From JABDMD01 sp965203475 (GTDB taxonomy: Bacteria; Pseudomonadota; Gammaproteobacteria; UBA4575), in the NCBI GenBank assembly GCA_965203475.1, contig OZ241890.1:1240001-1304000 (forward strand): a DNA stretch of 64,000 nucleotides, read 5' to 3'. Of this stretch, positions 1 to 8,530 are shown piece after piece. The notes below the pieces were generated by a model. That model made no database searches and was not told the DNA's origin. It worked only from the letters and a program-made list of their open reading frames with translations. A program made the position numbers and the translations under genes. Positions within the stretch are counted from its first letter, which is position 1, and each line of letters starts with the position of its first letter.

Positions 1-421
1 TTTCTATTACAAGCTGGTTTATTTTAATGAAATAAATAGTTTATTAATATTTTATAAAAATAATGATCAATACTGGGTTGGGTTTGTAACAAAAATTTAA
101 TATTTTAATGCTTTTTTATCGCGTAATTTTGTTGGTTCTTCCCATTAAACTGTCTAATCTTTCTTACTATTTTTTCGATTATGAATGTCCTCTTCGGGTC
201 GTTAGCGGGCACATTAAATTTGAAGCTTATTGATTCCAACCTATACACCCTGAATTTACGTCTACTTGCTAGCCTATAACAACATTCAAGGAACTATGAG
301 CGACAAACGGCTCTAAAGTTCTATCTAGACGGGTTGATAATATTTGATAATTATTATATTATAATTTGCTTATTGATAGATGGATGATAGTAGTAACTTA
401 TTGATACAAAAGGAGATTGTT
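1..421. other. Gene-poor AT-rich stretch at the left edge
   Basis: No convincing coding region is seen. It contains one palindromic repeat (184-215) and, near its right end, a possible -10 hexamer TATAAT at 360-365 upstream of the small gene at 422. No well-spaced -35 hexamer accompanies it, so I do not call a promoter. Confidence 0.5.
184..215. repeat. Interspersed palindromic repeat, copy A
   Basis: An imperfect palindrome that starts AATGTCC, has the central core CGGGTCG and ends GGGCACATT. It resembles the copies at 618-647 and 1279-1310. Elements with the core GGGTCG between complementary ATGTCYGC and GCRGACAT arms recur in many proteobacterial intergenic regions; this recognition is from memory. 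Confidence 0.6.
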
Positions 422-553
422 ATGAAATTCTTGAATAATTTTTGGACTAAAACTGCACAGTTTTTAGCAGAATTCATAGAGGCGAGTAGCGCAATTACAC
501 CTCATAATGGAGCTCTTTATTGTTGCAGTGGATGCATCATGAATTGTGAGTAA
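422..553 (+). CDS. Possible 43-residue peptide with a Cys-rich C terminus
   Basis: The short frame begins with ATG seven bases after a near-perfect Shine-Dalgarno AAAGGAG (409-415) and ends with TAA. The product has an amphipathic N-terminal half with several Phe and Trp residues, then a Gly-Ala step, then a tail ending CCSGCIMNCE with four cysteines in ten residues. A leader-like half followed by a compact Cys-rich half is what precursors of modified peptides or bacteriocins look like, but no modification enzyme, transporter or immunity gene is visible in the window. It could also be a chance frame with a good ribosome binding site. I do not recognise it. Confidence 0.4.
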   Translation: MKFLNNFWTKTAQFLAEFIEASSAITPHNGALYCCSGCIMNCE

Positions 554-617
554 ACACGAAGGCTTACTCGCATGGGAATCATTGAGGACGATGATTTCAT
601 ATAAAATTAAATTTTCT

Positions 618-647
618 AATGTCTGTTTTGGGTCGAAAGCAAATATT
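618..647. repeat. Interspersed palindromic repeat, copy B
   Basis: It starts AATGTCTG, has the core TTTGGGTCGAAAGC and ends in a decayed right arm (AAATATT). It belongs to the same family as 184-215 and 1279-1310. The rest of 554-827 holds no gene I can support. Confidence 0.6.
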
Positions 648-797
648 CTAAAAGAAATATTTAAATTGTTCTCATCATCCTTGATGTGCCTCATACTCGA
701 ACGTCTAGTCCCGACATCCAGAGCTACTCAAATTCTACATTCTAATACTTAGTTTCATTAAATGTGAAACCATCCGCGACACTTGTACATCCATGCA

Positions 798-834
798 CAT
801 TGTCTATGTGCTCGGGGTCGAAAACGGTCATTTG
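798..834. repeat. Degenerate palindromic repeat, copy C
   Basis: The arms TGTCTATG and CGGTCAT surround the core CGGGGTCGAAAA. This is the weakest member of the family and overlaps the last bases of the DUF1801 gene. Confidence 0.35.
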
Positions 835-1274
835 TAATTCGTTTTATAATTTTTCTTTAAGTCTCTCAATCCTAACTTTATGAGCTTAGTAATAATATTC
901 AAATCTATGACTTCAAGCGATTTAAGATATAGGCAAGATTTACCTAATTTGTGAGGGCCTAGTTTAGCTAGCAGATTACTATAGTCTGAGTATCCCGGCA
1001 TAATATAAAGTGTTGGACCGCTTTTACGTGGGCTGAAACCTGTTGCCAAAAATTGACCTTCGTCTCCGTTTGCACGGAAATAGGTATATTCTCCAAATCC
1101 AATAATGGAATCTCCCCACATTTTTGGAGTAAGGCCTGTTGCCGCCTTAAATAACTTTAACAGTCTTTTGCAATCTTTACGTAGTTGATCTTCTTCAATT
1201 TTATTAAGCAATGCTGAAACGCTCGCATTTGATTTGGTTGTTTTTAATTGTATTTTTTTACGTTGTTTCTTCAT
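828..1274 (-). CDS. DUF1801 domain-containing protein
   Basis: A 148-residue protein. Residues about 25-140 match the DUF1801 (YdhG-like) fold family: the run KMWGDSIIGFG, then the GFSPRK segment, the LYIMPGYSDY segment and the GKSCLYLKSL segment with conserved Lys and Cys. The function is not established; some members of this family have been linked to iron handling. The N-terminal 20 residues are lysine-rich and variable. The ATG start at 1274 is the first in frame. The gene stands alone and is bracketed by palindromic repeats at 798-834 and 1279-1310, which suggests an accessory location. Confidence 0.8.
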   Translation of the reverse strand: MKKQRKKIQLKTTKSNASVSALLNKIEEDQLRKDCKRLLKLFKAATGLTPKMWGDSIIGFGEYTYFRANGDEGQFLATGFSPRKSGPTLYIMPGYSDYSNLLAKLGPHKLGKSCLYLKSLEVIDLNIITKLIKLGLRDLKKNYKTNYK

Positions 1275-1278
1275 ATCG

Positions 1279-1310
1279 AAATGCCCGCTATGGGTCGTTA
1301 GCAGACATTT
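1279..1310. repeat. Interspersed palindromic repeat, copy D
   Basis: This is the best-preserved copy: left arm AAATGCCCGCTA, core TGGGTCG, right arm TTAGCAGACATTT. The arms pair over most of their length. It lies four bases upstream of the DUF1801 start codon. Confidence 0.65.
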
Positions 1311-1339
1311 TAAAAGAAAAGATTAATCTGTTCGAATCG

Positions 1340-1366
1340 GCAGAAAATTGCTCCTGCATTTTCTGC
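1340..1366. other. Perfect 9-bp hairpin downstream of yejF
   Basis: The arms GCAGAAAAT and ATTTTCTGC enclose a 9-base loop. It lies 36 bases past the yejF stop. No T-run follows on either strand, so it may be an mRNA 3'-end stem rather than an intrinsic terminator. Confidence 0.4.
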
Positions 1367-1402
1367 ACTTCCTACTTCCATGTAGGTCGTCCTTGATGGA
1401 AA

Positions 1403-3076
1403 TCATATTTGCGCCTCCATGCGCTCAGGGGGTACCAGTATTGGAACTGCTCCCAATAATTTTTTAGTGTATTCGTGAGAGGGATATTTTAATACCTGCT
1501 CTACATCGCCTTGCTCTACAATTTTGCCTTGATACATCACCGCAACTTGATCTGCAAAATAGGCCACCACCGACATATTATGCGTGATAAATAAATAACT
1601 TATCTCATATTGCTCTTGTAAATTATTTAACAAGTCAAGAATCTGCGCTTGTACCGAAACATCTAATGCACTGGTGGGTTCATCGCAAATAATTATTTTT
1701 GGGTTTACGGCTAACGCTCGCGCAATACAAATACGTTGTCGTTGGCCACCGGAAAATTCATGTGGATATCTAAGATGTGCATATTGATCCAATCCCACCT
1801 GCTCTAATAATTCTAATACTCGTTTTTTACGTGCATCCTGATCCGGTACAACATCTAATGCTTTCATTCCTTCTTCAATAATATCGCCCACTAACATGCG
1901 TGGGTTCATGGATGAAAATGGATCTTGAAATACAATTTGCAAGTTGGTTCGTTGTTCCAGCAAGTCATCTTTCGCAAGACTGTGAATCGGCAAACCCAAA
2001 TAAGTCACTTCACCTGAAGTAGGTTGCACCAATCGCAGAATGCCTTTGCCAACTGTTGTCTTTCCACTCCCAGATTCTCCTACCAGTGCAACTGTTTTGC
2101 CGGGAGGAATTTCTAAGGTGACCCCATCAACGGCTTTTACATAGCCTACTGTTCGCTTGAATAATCCTTTGCGAATTGGGAAATGAACTTTTAAATCATT
2201 AACCCGCAAGTAATCATTCTCACCTGGATTTTCAATGATTGGTTTATGCAGTTCATGACTTCGATCTAGTAAGGGTTTACCGCGTTTTTCCATTGCTGGA
2301 AGTGCTGCAAATAATTCCCAGCTATAGTCATGTTGCGGTGAAGAAAAGAAGGTTTTGTTATCAGATTGCTCAACAATTTCACCATTTTTCATCACAGCAA
2401 TATGGTCTGCTACTTGTTTTACTACCGCTAAATCATGCGTGATAAATAAAATGGCCATTTTAAATTTTTCTTGTAACTCGTTGATTAAATCAAGCACACG
2501 TGCTTGTACAGTTACATCGAGTGCCGTGGTTGGCTCATCTGCAATTAAAAGTTTTGGTTCACAGGCCAATGCAATAGCAATCATCACGCGTTGCTTCATA
2601 CCACCCGACAATTCATGCGCAAAGGTATCGATGGTGTGTGAAGGTTTGGGTATGTTTACAGCATTTAGCAAATCCAAAGCCCTTTGTCGTGCTTGACCCT
2701 TACTCATGTTTTGATGACGAATTAAGACTTCGGAAATTTGCTTGCCTACTTTTACCACAGGATTAAGCGATGTCATGGGTTCTTGGAAAATCATCGAGAT
2801 TCCACTTCCGCGAATATCCCGCATTTCACGTTCAGGCAATGTTAATAAATCTTGGTCCGCAAAATTGACCGTGCCGGATGCTAAATTGGCAGCTTCGGGC
2901 AAAAGGCGAATCACAGATAAAGCGGTAACCGATTTGCCACTACCCGATTCACCTACAAGCGCAAATGTTTCACCCGCCTTAAGTTCAAAACTTACATTTT
3001 TAACTGCTGTAATGGTTCGCCGGCTGGTTTTAAATTCAGTCGTCAAGCCTTGAACTTGTAAAAGTGAATCAGACAT
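1403..3076 (-). CDS. yejF: Peptide ABC transporter, tandem ATP-binding protein
   Basis: A 557-residue cytoplasmic ATPase with two full ABC cassettes in one chain. The first has a Walker A GESGSGKS at residues 42-49 and signature LSGGMKQR near 156. The second has Walker A GESGSGKT near 331 and signature FSGGQRQR. Each cassette ends with the oligopeptide/dipeptide transporter C-terminal region. This fused arrangement is that of YejF, which powers uptake of peptides and peptide-nucleotide antibiotics such as microcin C in enterobacteria. It is the last gene of a four-gene operon; its ATG shares one base with the yejE stop (TAATG), so translation is probably coupled. Confidence 0.93.
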   Translation of the reverse strand: MSDSLLQVQGLTTEFKTSRRTITAVKNVSFELKAGETFALVGESGSGKSVTALSVIRLLPEAANLASGTVNFADQDLLTLPEREMRDIRGSGISMIFQEPMTSLNPVVKVGKQISEVLIRHQNMSKGQARQRALDLLNAVNIPKPSHTIDTFAHELSGGMKQRVMIAIALACEPKLLIADEPTTALDVTVQARVLDLINELQEKFKMAILFITHDLAVVKQVADHIAVMKNGEIVEQSDNKTFFSSPQHDYSWELFAALPAMEKRGKPLLDRSHELHKPIIENPGENDYLRVNDLKVHFPIRKGLFKRTVGYVKAVDGVTLEIPPGKTVALVGESGSGKTTVGKGILRLVQPTSGEVTYLGLPIHSLAKDDLLEQRTNLQIVFQDPFSSMNPRMLVGDIIEEGMKALDVVPDQDARKKRVLELLEQVGLDQYAHLRYPHEFSGGQRQRICIARALAVNPKIIICDEPTSALDVSVQAQILDLLNNLQEQYEISYLFITHNMSVVAYFADQVAVMYQGKIVEQGDVEQVLKYPSHEYTKKLLGAVPILVPPERMEAQI

Positions 3077-4482
3077 TACTGTTTCGCCAATCTTGGATCT
3101 AATGCATCACGCACCACGTCGGCAAACAAATTGGCAAACAACACGAGTGTGAACATAAAAAATAATGAGGCGGCCAATGACCACCACACCACCGGTTCTC
3201 GCGCCATTTCCAATCGTGCGCTATTAATCATATTGCCCCAACTGTTCATGGTGGGATCAACGCCAATATTGATATAAGAAAGCACCGCTTCTGCGAGTAC
3301 CAATCCACTGAAATCCAGTACTAATGTAATGAGTACAATATGCATTACATTTGGCAAAATATGTCGAAAAATGGTTTGTGTAGAACCCACCCCAAACGCT
3401 GAAGCCGCTTGCACGTATTCTAATTCACGCAGCTTTAGCGATTCAGCACGGAGTAATCGACAAAGCCCTGTCCAGCTTGTTAAGCCTAATATTAAACATA
3501 GAAACAAAAGCCTTAAGTCTGCACGCTGAGTAAGGCTTGCAAATTCCTCTGCATGTTTACCCATATAAACATTCAACATCAAAACAGCAGCAGCAATTAA
3601 CAATACACCAGGAATAGAATTCAACGTTGTATATAAGTATTGAATGACGTCATCAATCCAGCCGCGAAAATAACCTGCCATAATTCCCAAAGTAATTGCG
3701 AAGGGTAACATCAGCAATGTTGTTAAGGTGCCGATTACCACACCAGTGCGTATGCTCTTTAATGCTTGATATAAAACATCTTCTCCAACTTTATCGGTTC
3801 CTAGCACGTGGTATTTGGTAGCCCACTCGGCACCCACAACTATAATGATGACTAAAATAGCTAAAGTAATGGCTGCGGTTCGCCAGGGAACCTCTGTATT
3901 TCCCTGTAAAATATTTTTCCCAACCGCCCGCATGTTTGTCGAAGTTTTTATTGAAATTAAAAAACATAAAATAGCCGCTAACACAGACCAAACTATTAGT
4001 GCTTTAATGACCCCATGTAGTGTTAATTTAACAATATCGCCTGCTTTTTCTGATGCGGGATCTTTAAGGTGTTTGCCACCCCAAACAAGACGCGGATAGG
4101 CACGCTGTTTTGTACCATCAGGTAATTGAACTGTTTCTTTTGAAAATAAATAGGCTGCAAATGGTGCCGAATACGTTTTCTCAGAATTGTTTCGTAGTAT
4201 AGAAACCATTTCATCAAATACACTAATAATTTCACCACTGTATTGTTCTCCAGAGTTTGATGTTTCAATTTTAGGATGAAAATGCATAGAGTCGAGCAAA
4301 GCAATGCCTATATAAACAAGTAAAATCATCATTGAAATTACACCCGCTTTACTGCGTACAACTTGTCGCCAAGGTTGACGCAAATGAGGCTTGCGCATGG
4401 CATATAAAAAGAAAGCGACAATCGTCAACATCAATCCAAAAATAAGGATATCGGTAATTAAAAATACAGGTTTACCAAACAT
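3076..4482 (-). CDS. yejE: Peptide ABC transporter permease with enlarged N-terminal half
   Basis: A 468-residue inner-membrane permease. The C-terminal half, about residues 240-465, is a standard binding-protein-dependent transport domain with the EAA-type loop around ELEYVQAASAFG. The N-terminal half is longer than in the enterobacterial protein as I remember it (about 340 residues). It has a hydrophobic segment at 5-25, a second near 47-67, a hydrophilic stretch of about 90 residues predicted to be periplasmic, and further membrane segments near 160-180 and 205-222. It follows yejB by four bases. Confidence 0.9.
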   Translation of the reverse strand: MFGKPVFLITDILIFGLMLTIVAFFLYAMRKPHLRQPWRQVVRSKAGVISMMILLVYIGIALLDSMHFHPKIETSNSGEQYSGEIISVFDEMVSILRNNSEKTYSAPFAAYLFSKETVQLPDGTKQRAYPRLVWGGKHLKDPASEKAGDIVKLTLHGVIKALIVWSVLAAILCFLISIKTSTNMRAVGKNILQGNTEVPWRTAAITLAILVIIIVVGAEWATKYHVLGTDKVGEDVLYQALKSIRTGVVIGTLTTLLMLPFAITLGIMAGYFRGWIDDVIQYLYTTLNSIPGVLLIAAAVLMLNVYMGKHAEEFASLTQRADLRLLFLCLILGLTSWTGLCRLLRAESLKLRELEYVQAASAFGVGSTQTIFRHILPNVMHIVLITLVLDFSGLVLAEAVLSYINIGVDPTMNSWGNMINSARLEMAREPVVWWSLAASLFFMFTLVLFANLFADVVRDALDPRLAKQ

Positions 4483-4486
4483 GGTA

Positions 4487-5464
4487 TTAATTCAACCTTA
4501 CTCTAGGGTCAACAATGGTGTAAGAAATGTCAGTTAACAATAAGCCAATGATGTATAAAAATGCGCCTAGAAATACCATCGAACGCACAATAGAAAAGTC
4601 TTGTCGATTGATTGCATCAATCGTATAACTTCCCAGTCCAGGAATTCCAAAAAACGACTCCGTAATTAAGCTCCCCATAAATAATAATGGTAGGATAACC
4701 ACTACGCCTGTAAGAATCGGAATTAATGCATTGCGTAACACATGTTTGAATAAAACCATTTGTTCCGATATGCCTTTTGCACGTGCCGTGCGCACATAAT
4801 CTTTATTGATTTCCTCTAAAAATATAGTGCGATACCAACGTGTACTGGAACCAATGCCGCCAATAATTCCAATTAACACAGGTAAAATTAAAAATTTAAT
4901 TCCAAACACTCCATCTTCAAACCCTGAAATAGGTACTACGCGCAATATTTTGCCCATAATAAATTGACCACCAATGATGTAGAACAAGCTTGAAATAGAC
5001 ATTAAGGCTACACAAATCACAACAGCCCAATAATCGATATAGGTTCCCCTGAAAAAAGCGATAAGCAACGCCAACGTAATCGTTACTAACAGTCCTATCA
5101 TTAACTGAGGAACCGCAATAGCAAGACTGGGCCACATACGTTGACTAATATCGAAACTTATATCGCGGCCACTATCAGATCTTCCAAAATCAAACACGAA
5201 CAAACGAATAGATTTAGTATAGAAAATAGTTTTTGTAAGTCTTTCAGCACCTTCTTCTTCTGTGTTGTAGAAAAGTGGATAGTGATAACCACGCTCTGTT
5301 TTCCAATCTTCAATTTGTTCCTCAGTGATGTTTTTTTGCCCTAAAAACATTCTTGCCATGTCATCTGGGGAATTCACCACAAAAAATAATAAAAATGTAA
5401 TGATGTTGACACCAATAAGAATTGGAATAGCATACAAGGCGCGGCGGATAATATAGGCAATCAT
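4487..5464 (-). CDS. yejB: Peptide ABC transporter permease
   Basis: A 325-residue permease with an N-terminal helix typical of DppB/OppB-type subunits (YIIRRALYAIPILIGV) and about six membrane segments. The conserved cytoplasmic loop reads DYVRTARAKGISE, the coupling motif for the ATPase. The ATG overlaps the yejA stop in an ATGA junction. With YejE it forms the membrane channel of the importer. Confidence 0.92.
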   Translation of the reverse strand: MIAYIIRRALYAIPILIGVNIITFLLFFVVNSPDDMARMFLGQKNITEEQIEDWKTERGYHYPLFYNTEEEGAERLTKTIFYTKSIRLFVFDFGRSDSGRDISFDISQRMWPSLAIAVPQLMIGLLVTITLALLIAFFRGTYIDYWAVVICVALMSISSLFYIIGGQFIMGKILRVVPISGFEDGVFGIKFLILPVLIGIIGGIGSSTRWYRTIFLEEINKDYVRTARAKGISEQMVLFKHVLRNALIPILTGVVVILPLLFMGSLITESFFGIPGLGSYTIDAINRQDFSIVRSMVFLGAFLYIIGLLLTDISYTIVDPRVRLN

Positions 5465-7611
5465 TTATAGGCACTCCGTTCGCGTTTTCGAAATGCCATA
5501 ACTGCTGGAATAACTGAAATCAACAAAAACATAAATAGTAATACTAGAGGCCAATAGTTTGGCTGGTTCCATTGTGCACGCTTTTGTTTTCGCAACTCGC
5601 CATCTACACGTTTGTATTTTAGTAAATTGTTTGCCATTAAATTTGGCTTTACATTTTTATACCAATCATGAAATAAGGAAAATGCCTTAGGATGAAACCC
5701 CCATAACCATGGTGCATCTTGTTGCAATATATGGGTCATTTTTTTAATAAGCGCTAGTCGCTCAGGCCCATTATTAATATTTTTCATTTGTTCGAATAAT
5801 TTATCGAACTCGGGATTTACATAATTAGCGGCGTTTTCTCCATGATGCTTAACTTTCGCATTGGGTCCGTACAAAAGAAAAAAGAAATTTTCCGGATCTG
5901 GGTAATCAGCGTTCCAGCCCCATTGAAAAATTTGGCTGGTACCGTTACGCATTTTTTCTTGAAACCGATTATAATCAGTAGCTCGAATAATTAATTGAAT
6001 GCCTAATTTGTCGTACTGCTTACGCATCCAATTTAATTGCGCTTTAGCGTCAGGTCCGGCAGCAGGCGTGTCAAAATTTAATACGAGAGGTTTTCTGGTT
6101 TTAGGATCAATTCCTTCTTCGTAACCTGCTTGTGTCATTAAGTCTTGTGCAATTTTTATATCTTTGCGTTTAGGTTCTCCATTTACCCAGTCATAGACGT
6201 ATGTATTTATTCCCTCTTCCCCTTCAATGTTTCCAAATATGCCGGGAGGAATGGGTCCTTGAGAGGCAACACCTCGTCCATTCGCAAATATAGAAATGTA
6301 TTCTTCATAATCGACAGCAATTGAAATGGCTCGTCGTAATAGTCTTGCACGCTCTGAATTACCACCAACGACAGGGTCTAACATGTTAAAACCCTTATAA
6401 AAAATCGACGTGGTCACTGCGGTTTCTAACTGAATTCCTTTTTCGATCATTAAATCCGTAAGCTGCACATCACCTGAAGATCCAAACTGAATCGCTTGAT
6501 CAAAACTGTCTGAAGAAACACCAGAGGCATCATAATAACCTTGTAAAAATTTATTCCAGTAAGGAATGTTTTCTTTTTCTAAACTGAATACGGCTTTATA
6601 AATAAGAGGTAGCTCTTTGTTGGCGTCTACTAACAAATTATGCTCTTCATCTTCAGGCATACCTGCACTTGGATAGCGCTCACCATGAAAGTTTGGATTT
6701 TTTTCCATTACCATGCGTAAGTTTGGATTATTCTCCGTTAACATAAAGGGGCCAGTACCCACGGGATACCAGTTCAATGAAATATTTCGCTCTTCCATGC
6801 CTTTTTGGTTGTAAAACTTCTCGGCCTCCCAAGGCATAGGTGAAAAGAACGGCATGGCCAACCAATATACAAGCTGAGGGTACTTGCCTTTTATTTTAAT
6901 TTTATAGGTATAACGATCAAGCTCGGTTACACCTTCAAGTGAAAGCGAACGTAAATCATGCCAGCCTTCATTAGGATTCGGATAGTTTTCGCTTACACTT
7001 TTTCTAAATGCATCGAACCCTAAAATATATTCACGCATTACACCTGCAATGGGTGAATGCAAATAAGGACTGGCAATACGTTTTATTTGATACACATAGT
7101 CCGCCGCAGTGAGTTCACGCGTTCCAGTTTTTTCAAAATCATTTAGTGTGTGCACACCTCGCAAATCTTTTTCCTCAATATTTAAATACATGGGCTCACC
7201 ATTTTCATCAGTGGCGAATGCAGGATGTGGTTGGAACTTTATTTCGGGCTGAATTGTTACTGTGTATTCAGAGAATGCAATTTCATCATTGTCATCTTCT
7301 GAAACTTCAACACCTTGCTCGTTGAAATAACGTACTTCAGGCATACGTTCAGCAGCTAAAGGTATGAGCTTGTATGGTCGAATAAGATAGTGATACTGCA
7401 AGGGAGGTTCATAAATTTGTGCAATGAATTGATATTCATTGGCACTATAAGATTTTGCCGGGTCTAAACGTTTAGGTCGTTCACTGAAAGAGGAATAAAT
7501 TACATTCGAAACATCCCCTTCACTTGGATAGGGATCATTCCATACATTATCACAAGCGCTCAAAATACAAGCGAAAAACACACTAAGGAATATCGTTGGG
7601 CGACTGCTCAA
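5461..7611 (-). CDS. yejA: Peptide ABC transporter substrate-binding lipoprotein
   Basis: A 716-residue solute-binding protein of the SBP_bac_5 (oligopeptide) family. The N terminus is a signal peptide ending in the lipobox ILSAC with Cys20. The body carries family features such as WYPVGTGPFML and FQWGWNADYPDPENFFF. Unlike the soluble enterobacterial YejA (about 600 residues as I recall), it ends with a hydrophobic segment (about 683-703) followed by Arg/Lys residues, which looks like a transmembrane anchor. The only start giving a signal peptide is TTG at 7611, without a clear Shine-Dalgarno. It is the first gene of yejABEF and is divergent from fabI. Confidence 0.88.
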   Translation of the reverse strand: MSSRPTIFLSVFFACILSACDNVWNDPYPSEGDVSNVIYSSFSERPKRLDPAKSYSANEYQFIAQIYEPPLQYHYLIRPYKLIPLAAERMPEVRYFNEQGVEVSEDDNDEIAFSEYTVTIQPEIKFQPHPAFATDENGEPMYLNIEEKDLRGVHTLNDFEKTGTRELTAADYVYQIKRIASPYLHSPIAGVMREYILGFDAFRKSVSENYPNPNEGWHDLRSLSLEGVTELDRYTYKIKIKGKYPQLVYWLAMPFFSPMPWEAEKFYNQKGMEERNISLNWYPVGTGPFMLTENNPNLRMVMEKNPNFHGERYPSAGMPEDEEHNLLVDANKELPLIYKAVFSLEKENIPYWNKFLQGYYDASGVSSDSFDQAIQFGSSGDVQLTDLMIEKGIQLETAVTTSIFYKGFNMLDPVVGGNSERARLLRRAISIAVDYEEYISIFANGRGVASQGPIPPGIFGNIEGEEGINTYVYDWVNGEPKRKDIKIAQDLMTQAGYEEGIDPKTRKPLVLNFDTPAAGPDAKAQLNWMRKQYDKLGIQLIIRATDYNRFQEKMRNGTSQIFQWGWNADYPDPENFFFLLYGPNAKVKHHGENAANYVNPEFDKLFEQMKNINNGPERLALIKKMTHILQQDAPWLWGFHPKAFSLFHDWYKNVKPNLMANNLLKYKRVDGELRKQKRAQWNQPNYWPLVLLFMFLLISVIPAVMAFRKRERSAYK

Positions 7612-7744
7612 GTGAAATCTTTGTGATAATCTAACTTTGATGAATGATTCGTCCTTGTAAGATAATTATAGACTGTTTATTCTAAAAAATAATTCAATCT
7701 ACACAGCTAAACGTATAACTTTTAACCTCTTTTCGGAATAATGT

Positions 7745-8530
7745 ATGGCATTTTTAGCAGGAAAACGTGCCTTAATTGTAGGCATTGCAAGTAACCGATC
7801 CATTGCCTGGGGCATTGCTGAGGCAATGAAGCGAGAAGGCGCTGAATTGGCCTTCACCTATCAAAATGAAAAGCTTAAACCTCGCGTTGAAAAATTCGCT
7901 GCTGAATGTGGTGCAGAATTAACACTGCCTTGTGACCTTGAAAGCGACAATGATATCTCTACCTTATTTTCTGATTTAAGTAGCAAATGGAATGGGCTAG
8001 ATATATTGGTTCACAGTGCAGCCTTTGCCCCTAAAGATGAATTGGCAGGTGATTTTGTCGATATGACAACTCGTGAAGGTTCAAAAATTGCACATGATAT
8101 TAGTAGCTACAGCTTAACTGCATTAGGTAAAGCGGCACGACCAATGATGAAGGGACACGATGGCGCTATTATATCTTTAACCTATATGGGTTCTGTACGT
8201 GCCATGCCCAATTACAATGTCATGGGCTTAGCCAAAGCGAGCTTGGAAGCAAATATTCGTTACATGGCTTATGCTTTGGGCCCAGATGGTATTCGAGTCA
8301 ACGGGATTTCTGCAGGACCTATTCGCACACTTGCCGCTGCGGGAATCGGTGATTTTAGAAAAATGTTAGATCATGTAGAAGAAAACGCACCTCTACGTAA
8401 AAATGTCACCATTGAAGAAGTCGGTAACACTGCTGCATTTTTATGTTCTGATTTAGCCAGTGGCATTACTGGTGAAATTACCTATGTAGATGCAGGATTC
8501 AATATTATTGGAATGTCTGGATATAGTTAA
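7745..8530 (+). CDS. fabI: Enoyl-[acyl-carrier-protein] reductase (NADH)
   Basis: A 261-residue short-chain dehydrogenase that performs the last reduction in each round of fatty-acid elongation. The FabI-type nucleotide site appears as GIASNRSIAWGIA at residues 13-25. The catalytic pair Tyr157 and Lys164 lies in YNVMGLAK, and the additional conserved Tyr147 lies in LTYMG. The length matches the family. The stop codon overlaps the stop of the convergent dehydrogenase gene by two bases. FabI is the target of triclosan-type inhibitors in other bacteria; the sequence shows nothing that would change that. Confidence 0.97.
   Translation: MAFLAGKRALIVGIASNRSIAWGIAEAMKREGAELAFTYQNEKLKPRVEKFAAECGAELTLPCDLESDNDISTLFSDLSSKWNGLDILVHSAAFAPKDELAGDFVDMTTREGSKIAHDISSYSLTALGKAARPMMKGHDGAIISLTYMGSVRAMPNYNVMGLAKASLEANIRYMAYALGPDGIRVNGISAGPIRTLAAAGIGDFRKMLDHVEENAPLRKNVTIEEVGNTAAFLCSDLASGITGEITYVDAGFNIIGMSGYS

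Noticed and set aside
464..694. 76-residue minus-strand frame
   Set aside because: It overlaps a palindromic repeat and the better-supported micro-ORF on the other strand, and has no ribosome binding site or recognisable domain.
546..752. 68-residue plus-strand frame
   Set aside because: Part of it is the translation of a palindromic repeat, a known source of spurious proteins, and no homology is recognisable.
1340..1366. Intrinsic terminator for the yej operon
   Set aside because: The hairpin is perfect but has no T-run on either side, so it is listed only as a hairpin.
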